DNA of 64,000 nt from Gyrodactylus bullatarudis. Its lineage: Eukaryota; Platyhelminthes; Monogenea; Gyrodactylidea; Gyrodactylidae. Location of the stretch: positions 62,001 through 126,000 of the forward strand of contig SSNU01000071.1 in the NCBI GenBank assembly GCA_012064415.1. Reading direction: 5' to 3'. The notes under the pieces were generated by a model. That model was not told the DNA's origin. It saw nothing but the letters and a program-made list of their open reading frames with translations, and searched no databases. Shown here in pieces: positions 60,301-64,000 of the stretch. Both the position numbers and the translations under genes were made by a program. How positions within the stretch are numbered: the first letter of the stretch is position 1; each line of letters starts with the position of its first letter.

Positions 60301-63245
60301 GAATTATATCTATAAATATGAAAAATGAGATTTCGAAGCAATCCACCATCTTTTTAATTTTGGATTTAATTTTCCTTCATCAAAAAATTCAAATATTAGG
60401 TTGTGCGATAAGTAATGGGACTCCAACTTGAACAAAAATTTGATCCTCCAAAACTAATATGAATCCAAACAAATTTGGTACCATTAGAAAGATAATTAAT
60501 CACTCTATTTGTTTGAACTTATTAGATATTTCTAGAATTGAAAAAACATCAATATTTTGAGTATTTTGATTAGAAAGGTTTTCGGCAAAATGTTAGATAG
60601 GCGTATTGCTTGGGAACTGGGCGGTCAGAGAACTTTCAAATGCTTAAATCTTTTTTTAAAGATTCAATTAAGCGTTCTAGAGCATTCAGGTTTCATTTCG
60701 TCTTGGATAAAAAAACTTTTCTTAAAGTCAAGAATTCCGAATCAAAAGATTTGGTAGAAAATGGGTTTAATCCCCTTTTTCAAATAATAATTTGATGAAT
60801 TCAATGCTTATGGGATTATAAAAAATCTTTAGAAGACATGTCTTTATTCATCAGGAAACTATTTTCACTGATATCCAATTGATCTTTTTCAAGTTTTCTT
60901 TCAATAAAATCAGTCCCATTAACTATCGCACAGCCTAATAGTTCGATTTCCAACAATAATGACAAAGTTCTATGAGCTTTTATTGGCAAATCCAAATTTT
61001 TTGTCTAATGTTAATCCCAAATATCAGGATTTATTTGCCTCAAATTTTGGGAAACAAATAATTCTCATATCAGAGTTAAATTTTGATTTATTGATCATTC
61101 TTACTGATTTTGATGATCCATTTCCTTGTCTAATCATGATCATAAAGAAAAAGTTTCGTGAAAAATTTGAGTCCTCGATTATGATTCACAAACCATAAGC
61201 AATTCAGATACAAAATTCAGCATATATCTCAGTAGAAATATGTTATATTACTGAGATTTCATTCCAATCAAGATTTACCTGATTGAATATTGATGCTCGC
61301 GTGAGAGATTTTTTATCTCGTGCCATATATTATCTGTATCATAATGATTTCTTTTGGAAGCAATAAGACAGGAACAGTAAGTGCTAGGAACAAATAATCT
61401 TACCATAATCATTTATTTGTAGTTATAGAAGAAAAAGTTTTATTCACCAAATGTACATTTCTTTATGGTTCATCAGTAGTGACACATAAACAATGATAAT
61501 GGGAATTAGCTCCATTTTGCCAGTTTCAGTCCTCTATCTGATAAAGTTGGCTAAGTAATTGGTCTAGGAAAGAGGATAAGAAGGATTGCTAGTTCTGAGG
61601 AATGGCCAAAAGAGATAGAAGGGTGAAAATTACGTTTAAATGAGAATGGTTATCCCAACAGATTTGTAGAAAAATTCATCAATATGTCTGATGATGTAGA
61701 TGATCGGGTCGACAGAGATGAAGGAGAGAAGATAACCATCTTCATGAAACTTAATTTTAAAGGTGATGGTTTCAGTAATGATGTAAGAAGACGACTGGTT
61801 AATCTTATTGATAAACATTATGATAATATAAAATTGTAAATTGTATTTAAAACCCAAACATTATTCAGTTTGTTTCATAAGGATTCACTAAAACCTGAAG
61901 AAAAGACCAATGCGACTGTGGAGCTTCTTATATAGGACGTACAATTAGGAAATTGCCAACCAGGTCAGATGATCATTTGAAGAAGGATACAGCGGTGACA
62001 AGACATATCAAACAGGAAAATCATGAGGCTTCAATTTCTAATTTCTCAATTCTGTAAAAAAATGCGAGTGATGACAGCACAGATTTGTGGGTGAAGGAGA
62101 AATTCTTCATCAATTACTTTAAACCAAACCTGTTTGTTCAGAAAGATTACTCTTATAATCTTCAACTACCATGGCCTATGTGAGCTTTTTCACTTTTCTC
62201 TTCACTGAGAGTTTTTTATTGAAGAGTTTTGGTGTTTTTGATCTCACATTATATATTCTTATATTTTTCAATTTTTACTATACTTCCTTCAAAATTTGTA
62301 AAATATTATTTTCAGTGAATTTTAAACTTTTATCATTATTTATGTGTCAATACTGATGAACCATAAAGAAATGTACATTTGGTGAATAAAACTTTTTTTT
62401 CTATAACTACAAATATAAGCGGATTTTCGGAGGTTTTTATAAAAATAACGTGAATTATATCATCACAAATATTCATGTAATAAATATGAGTTTAAAAATC
62501 AAAATATTTATTCTAAAATATCAGTTTAACTCTAATAACGATTCCTATAGAATTTATCAGTAAATTTTATTCATTTTGAGATATCCAAGAGCCTACGAGA
62601 AAACCTAATTGCTCATGAGTTAACGGTAAAAAGTAGGGGTCCAATTTTTGAATTAAAAACAACTGAATGTTTAATCGATAACTCTTAAAACTAAAAGTAA
62701 TTAGCTCATCCACAAACCATACCAAAAACAAAAGATCAAATCTGCGAGCCAATCATTACTATAGTTGGATGATATAAAGTTGGAAATCTATGATTTGAAA
62801 AAATTTCAACTATAGAATCTTTAGTAAAGATACCAAATCATTCATATCAATTACTTCAAACTCAACTCGTTTGATAAGAATTTCAAAAGTCTGATTTGTA
62901 AAATGGAAAATTTACTCATGGATTAGAAAACAGAAACTAACTTGAAGTGAAATGGGATATTTCAACAACTGCCATTCCGAGTCATGTGGAAAATGAGTGT
63001 AAATGAGCTGTCCCGGATTAGCAAGGAAATAAAACATATCTAGGCCGTATCTAATGTTTTCAACACTGGTCCTCTTGCCAATAAGTCGTCTTGCAGCCCA
63101 ATGACAGTCGATTAGATGCCAGGTCTGTTCAATCAGCACAGCATTCCAGCTATGTTGACCTTGACGAGCAGTAAACTTCATCCCTGGCACATAATCAGCA
63201 CCTTTTGCATAGCCAACCAAAAGTTTACAATGAATCCCAGCATAG
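45384..63245 (-). CDS. Hil: Hillarin / KY-type transglutaminase-like protein (5' end outside window)
   Basis: Seven exons in consistent phase: 63245-62942, 57577-57366, 56590-56281, 55452-55057, 49350-48945, 46449-46187, 45494-45384 (TAG), about 667 residues. The first seen exon holds the end of the transglutaminase-like core: YAGIHCKLLVGYAKGADYVP, HSWNAV (catalytic His position), LIDCHWAARR (Asp position), then YFLANPGQLIYTHFPHDSEW. The cysteine-bearing part is upstream. EFENLAPVKSAFFKY and the repeated downstream modules (PPKPGAYKLLIFVK, PEPGEYALEIYANN, FPCVGFFKLQIYAL) and the WEGQVPLKKYLG terminus match Hillarin/KY. Known: Hillarin binds the septin Peanut in flies; KY acts at the muscle Z-disc. 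Enzyme activity is unproven. Introns host many transposons, including a LINE on the opposite strand. Confidence 0.9.
46585..47245 (+). repeat. Pair of direct repeats about 600 bp apart
   Basis: AGTCTAGTCTGAGGACAAGC at 46585 and AGTTTAGTCTGAGAACAAGC at 47188 are each followed by TTTCCATCAGTCCAGATCA and a GGTTAAC or GATTAAC word (46630-46655 and 47211-47246). The first is followed by TTAACCCTTTACGACTCAG, which resembles the ends of the TTAA-flanked elements. Possibly the edges of an inserted element in a Hillarin intron. Confidence 0.5.
48324..48698 (-). mobile_element. TTAA-flanked element related to the 12.8-14.0 kb repeats
   Basis: TTAA at 48320-48323 and 48699-48702 brackets ends reading CCCCTCATGACTCGC and, on the other strand, CCCTTAAAGACCAAC. 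The interior, read on the minus strand, aligns with 12830-13290 (CAGAAAATACTTCGTTTAC, GATAGGAAATTTATTAATCT, AGAGAGTTGATTTTT, GCGAGTCATGA). 375 bp, non-coding, in a Hillarin intron. Confidence 0.72.
50450..50510. repeat. Short dispersed repeat, copy 2
   Basis: Contains AGATGGATGTGGAAAATTAA, followed by a C-rich block and TCTCTCTACCCC, as at 28620-28680. Confidence 0.6.
50690..51165 (+). mobile_element. LINE 3' tail, family L, copy 3
   Basis: The frame GLNPLWLRRYAIIVK, later KSVMSHIRSKLDYTKSLLYS, corresponds to the C-terminus of the RT at 53.2-53.45 kb. It ends with TTTTCTAACAAAAAAAATG. The 3' end resembles that of the copy ending near 54965, so these two form a subfamily. It lies in a Hillarin intron, antisense to the host gene. 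Confidence 0.72.
51900..53727 (+). pseudogene. LINE (Jockey/CR1-like) reverse transcriptase, family L, 5'-truncated
   Basis: The frame includes DWLIVKITPIPKSKKYSSFA with DLRPISCLN, DISKAFDKLKFSFIKQKLL (first catalytic Asp region), INSGVPQGSTIGPLLFNICF, FKFADDLKF (FADD catalytic box, 52742-52753), then LTHFDYISPLLI and YIERIQSRFLYSLYP. A single TAA at 52538-52540 breaks the frame between the first two RT blocks, and the C-terminus ends at 53417-53419. The 3' end is a short A-run at about 53716-53726. No endonuclease domain lies upstream; 51795-51895 instead carries a piece of another RT C-terminus (YPLWVRRFAFIVKKF). It is inserted in a Hillarin intron on the opposite strand. Confidence 0.85.
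53734..53925 (-). CDS. Small Cys-rich ORF with a treble-clef-like pattern
   Basis: 63 residues: MENCSTCRNHFCFACGKYIP, later EFLESYNEKIYC, and an end reading SPANVCKNCDSVI followed by TAG. The pattern CxxC, HFCxxCG, an F...Y...I stretch and a terminal VCKxC resembles short zinc-binding N-terminal domains of uncharacterised, often multicopy invertebrate genes (from memory, not verified). The stop lies about 10 bp from the 3' A-run of the LINE that ends at 53727, so a longer protein may have been cut by that insertion. It is on the same strand as Hillarin, inside its intron, but matches no Hillarin exon and would break the phase-0 junction between 55057 and 49350. Confidence 0.4.
   Translation of the reverse strand: MENCSTCRNHFCFACGKYIPNKELIPVSDEFLESYNEKIYCHLSPNFLEFSPANVCKNCDSVI
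54600..54965 (+). mobile_element. LINE 3' tail, family L, copy 4
   Basis: The frame KYELSDCDDLTNLKLVMSHI, then KLDYTKSLLYSYLH and a stop, followed by an AT-rich 3' UTR ending TTTTTCTAACAAACAAAAAA. It lies 92 bp below the low end of the Hillarin exon at 55057-55452. Confidence 0.75.
55854..55972 (-). mobile_element. MITE family A, copy 3 (reversed)
   Basis: Begins GGCTAATCTGTAGAACATTT followed by GCCCCCTCTTGTTTTCCAGT, the reverse complement of the right end of the copies at 8247 and 40861. It ends near 55972 with a more diverged opposite terminus. Confidence 0.72.
56971..57073. repeat. Perfect-arm hairpin of 103 nt
   Basis: 30 bp at 56981-57010 (ATTTCGTTCTAGGTGCTTAG onward) are an exact reverse complement of 57030-57059, with a 19-nt loop. 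Outside these, GGTTGACT (56971) pairs with AGTCAACC (ending 57073). It lies in the Hillarin intron between exons 57366 and 56590. It could be a small foldback MITE or a small-RNA precursor; the sequence alone does not decide. Confidence 0.85.
59412..59526. mobile_element. 115-bp MITE with 20-bp terminal inverted repeats
   Basis: CTATTACAATGCAAAATATT at 59412-59431 is repeated exactly in reverse complement at 59507-59526. The interior is C-rich (CTTCCTCCCTCTCCCC). In a Hillarin intron. Confidence 0.8.
59527..59600. repeat. Foldback-family right-end fragment
   Basis: ATTCTCGATGATAAAATTG, then GATCATAGATTCCCAAATTC and AAATCAATTAGCTTTA, match the right terminus of the elements at 15623 and 38653. 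The 59412 MITE adjoins it directly. Confidence 0.6.
60396..60938. mobile_element. 543-bp mariner-type MITE
   Basis: Left terminus TTAGGTTGTGCGATAAGTAA and inverted right terminus TTAGGCTGTGCGATAGTTAA both continue into TGGGACT. Each end is flanked by TA (60394-60395, 60939-60940). The TTAGGTTG start is the usual mariner terminal sequence. Inner open frames do not resemble mariner transposase, so it is non-autonomous. In a Hillarin intron. Confidence 0.87.
61437..61491 (-). ncRNA. Hammerhead-ribozyme-like motif in the left Penelope arm
   Basis: Minus strand, 5' to 3': stem I strand GTTTAT-GTG-TCACTA, core CTGATGA (61476-61470), eight nucleotides (ACCATAAA) where stem II should be, core GAAA (61461-61458), palindromic stem III region ATGTACAT, cleavage-type U, then stem I return TGGTGA-ATAAAAC. 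TCACTA pairs fully with TGGTGA (one U-G), and GTTTAT pairs with ATAAAAC with one bulge. Stem II cannot pair, so activity is doubtful. Hammerhead motifs with very short stem III are known in Penelope-like terminal repeats. Confidence 0.5.
61626..62055 (+). pseudogene. Penelope-like element: RT C-terminal linker and GIY-YIG endonuclease
   Basis: The frame starting KLRLNENGYPNRFVEKFI, then GEKITIFMKLNFKG, is broken by TAA at 61837-61839 (IKL stop IVFKTQTLFSLF). It shifts frame near 61900 into CDCGASYIGRTIRKLPTRSD (61911 on), HLKKDTAVTRHIKQENHEAS and ISNFSIL. The SYIG core, the following Arg and the spaced His match the GIY-YIG nuclease that ends Penelope-like polymerases. Inactive because of one stop and one frameshift. 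Confidence 0.78.
62338..62392 (+). ncRNA. Hammerhead-ribozyme-like motif in the right Penelope arm
   Basis: Same motif as the left arm but in the sense of the element's coding strand: CTGATGA at 62353-62359, GAAA at 62368-62371, TGGTGA at 62380-62385. The stem I strand is TCAATA here, so one pair of the left-arm version becomes an A-A or A-G type mismatch. Stem II is again unpaired. Confidence 0.42.
62762..62800. repeat. Foldback-family left-end fragment
   Basis: GTTGGATGATATAAAGTTGG followed by AAATCTATGATTT matches the left terminus of the 15623 and 38653 elements. Nothing further of the element is visible. Confidence 0.5.
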
Positions 63246-64000
63246 CTATTAAAGTTTTAAGAAATTTATCAAACTCTTTCAAACAGATAGCTCAAGTTTA
63301 TTTTTAGAATCGAGTTTAAAATAAGCAACAATTAACATCTCCATAGCATAGAATCATTACGATAACAATTATTTGAAAATGATTTTATATCTGACTAGAT
63401 TTTTGATCAGATGAGATTGCAATTAAAAAAGAGACTTTCTTTTTTAATCTCAGAAATACTGAATCAGTATCAAATAGTAAAATTATACCTAAGGCGAAGG
63501 TACATTGATTTAATATCAATGAAATAAAGGTTCATTATCGTTTTGATTGGAGACCATATTGAACGACACAGAAATTCTAGTCAATAATTTCCAATTCTAG
63601 TAAAGAATTATTTGATGAGAGGAGTCAAGGGAATGTTTCCTTCGACTTTTTTATTAGAAATTTATTCCTGGACAAGATGATGTTATTTTTGTAATTTTAT
63701 CTCATTCATGTTTTTCTCTATTGAAAGGCACTGCAACTCAGGTTTTCAGTTTTAACCAAATAACTCAAAAACTCTATTGTAGAAACTTTCAAGATGTAAA
63801 TACTTGAAATATTTGAATATTTGAAATCAGAAAAAAATTCTCTTCAAAACTGAAGAATAGAAATAAAAATATCCTATTTTTAAGACTGTCATACAGTCTT
63901 TAATTCATCGGAATAATTGAAGATGCATGAGGTTAAATGTTTCTGAAATTTCATTCAAAAATTCAGTAGTTTATGGAATTAAGCAGTCTTTTGAAATTTT
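63246..64000. other. Upstream intron of the Hillarin gene
   Basis: No minus-strand exon with the expected catalytic-cysteine motif is visible here, so the previous exon lies beyond the window. A dispersed repeat similar to 38070-38220 occupies about 63725-63860. Confidence 0.55.

Larger units (their letters stand above)
61419..62416 (+). mobile_element. Penelope-like element remnant between inverted arms
   Basis: About 75 bp at 61419-61493 (TTATTTGTAGTTATAGAAGA, then CACCAAATGTACATTTCTTT) are repeated in reverse complement at 62338-62416. Between them lies the C-terminal part of a Penelope-like ORF. Penelope-like elements are known to occur with direct or inverted terminal repeats (pLTRs). 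Most of the reverse transcriptase is missing. Confidence 0.75.

Overview
The window is a piece of a eukaryotic, almost certainly animal, nuclear genome. It is strongly AT-rich, the genes are split by GT-AG introns, and the encoded proteins are metazoan. Introns range from 24 nt to more than 5 kb, and four in a row (24, 24, 25 and 29 nt) are at the lower limit known for animals. Very short 5' introns mixed with long ones, together with Penelope-like, LINE and mariner elements, resemble flatworms (Platyhelminthes). That is an inference; an arthropod such as a copepod, or a mesozoan, cannot be excluded. All gene models here were built by hand from reading frame, splice consensus, intron phase and recalled family sequence.

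Layout. 152-12367 (+): 3' part of an Ig/FN3 single-pass adhesion receptor of the nephrin/Sticks-and-stones/Hibris type. 12368-14517: intergenic foldback repeats. 14518-21933 (-): SHOC2, eight exons, a leucine-rich-repeat RAS/MAPK scaffold. 22041-23559 (+): SBDS, 60S ribosome maturation. 23545-24039 (-): MORN5, whose CDS overlaps the SBDS stop tail-to-tail by 15 bp. 24160-27232 (+): ZPR1. SHOC2/SBDS and MORN5/ZPR1 are head-to-head pairs separated by only about 107 and 120 bp. 27233-32758: intergenic. 32759-39844 (+): a class A peptide-type GPCR of four exons. 39845-45383: a transposon graveyard. 45384-63245 (-): 3' seven exons of a Hillarin/KY-type transglutaminase-like cytoskeletal protein, whose introns host a LINE, a Penelope-like element and several MITEs.

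The genes do not form one pathway. SHOC2, SBDS, MORN5 and ZPR1 are a compact housekeeping-like cluster on alternating strands, while the adhesion receptor, GPCR and Hillarin genes are large and repeat-laden.

The repeats are the most distinctive part. There is a family of 0.4-0.7 kb foldback elements; MITEs with terminal repeats and, for several, recognisable target duplications (TA, TTAA and an exact 8-bp duplication); one LINE family present as several 3' tails, two of them almost identical; and a Penelope-like remnant between two inverted arms. Each arm carries a hammerhead-ribozyme-like core with a pairing stem I. I saw no tRNA, rRNA or CRISPR.
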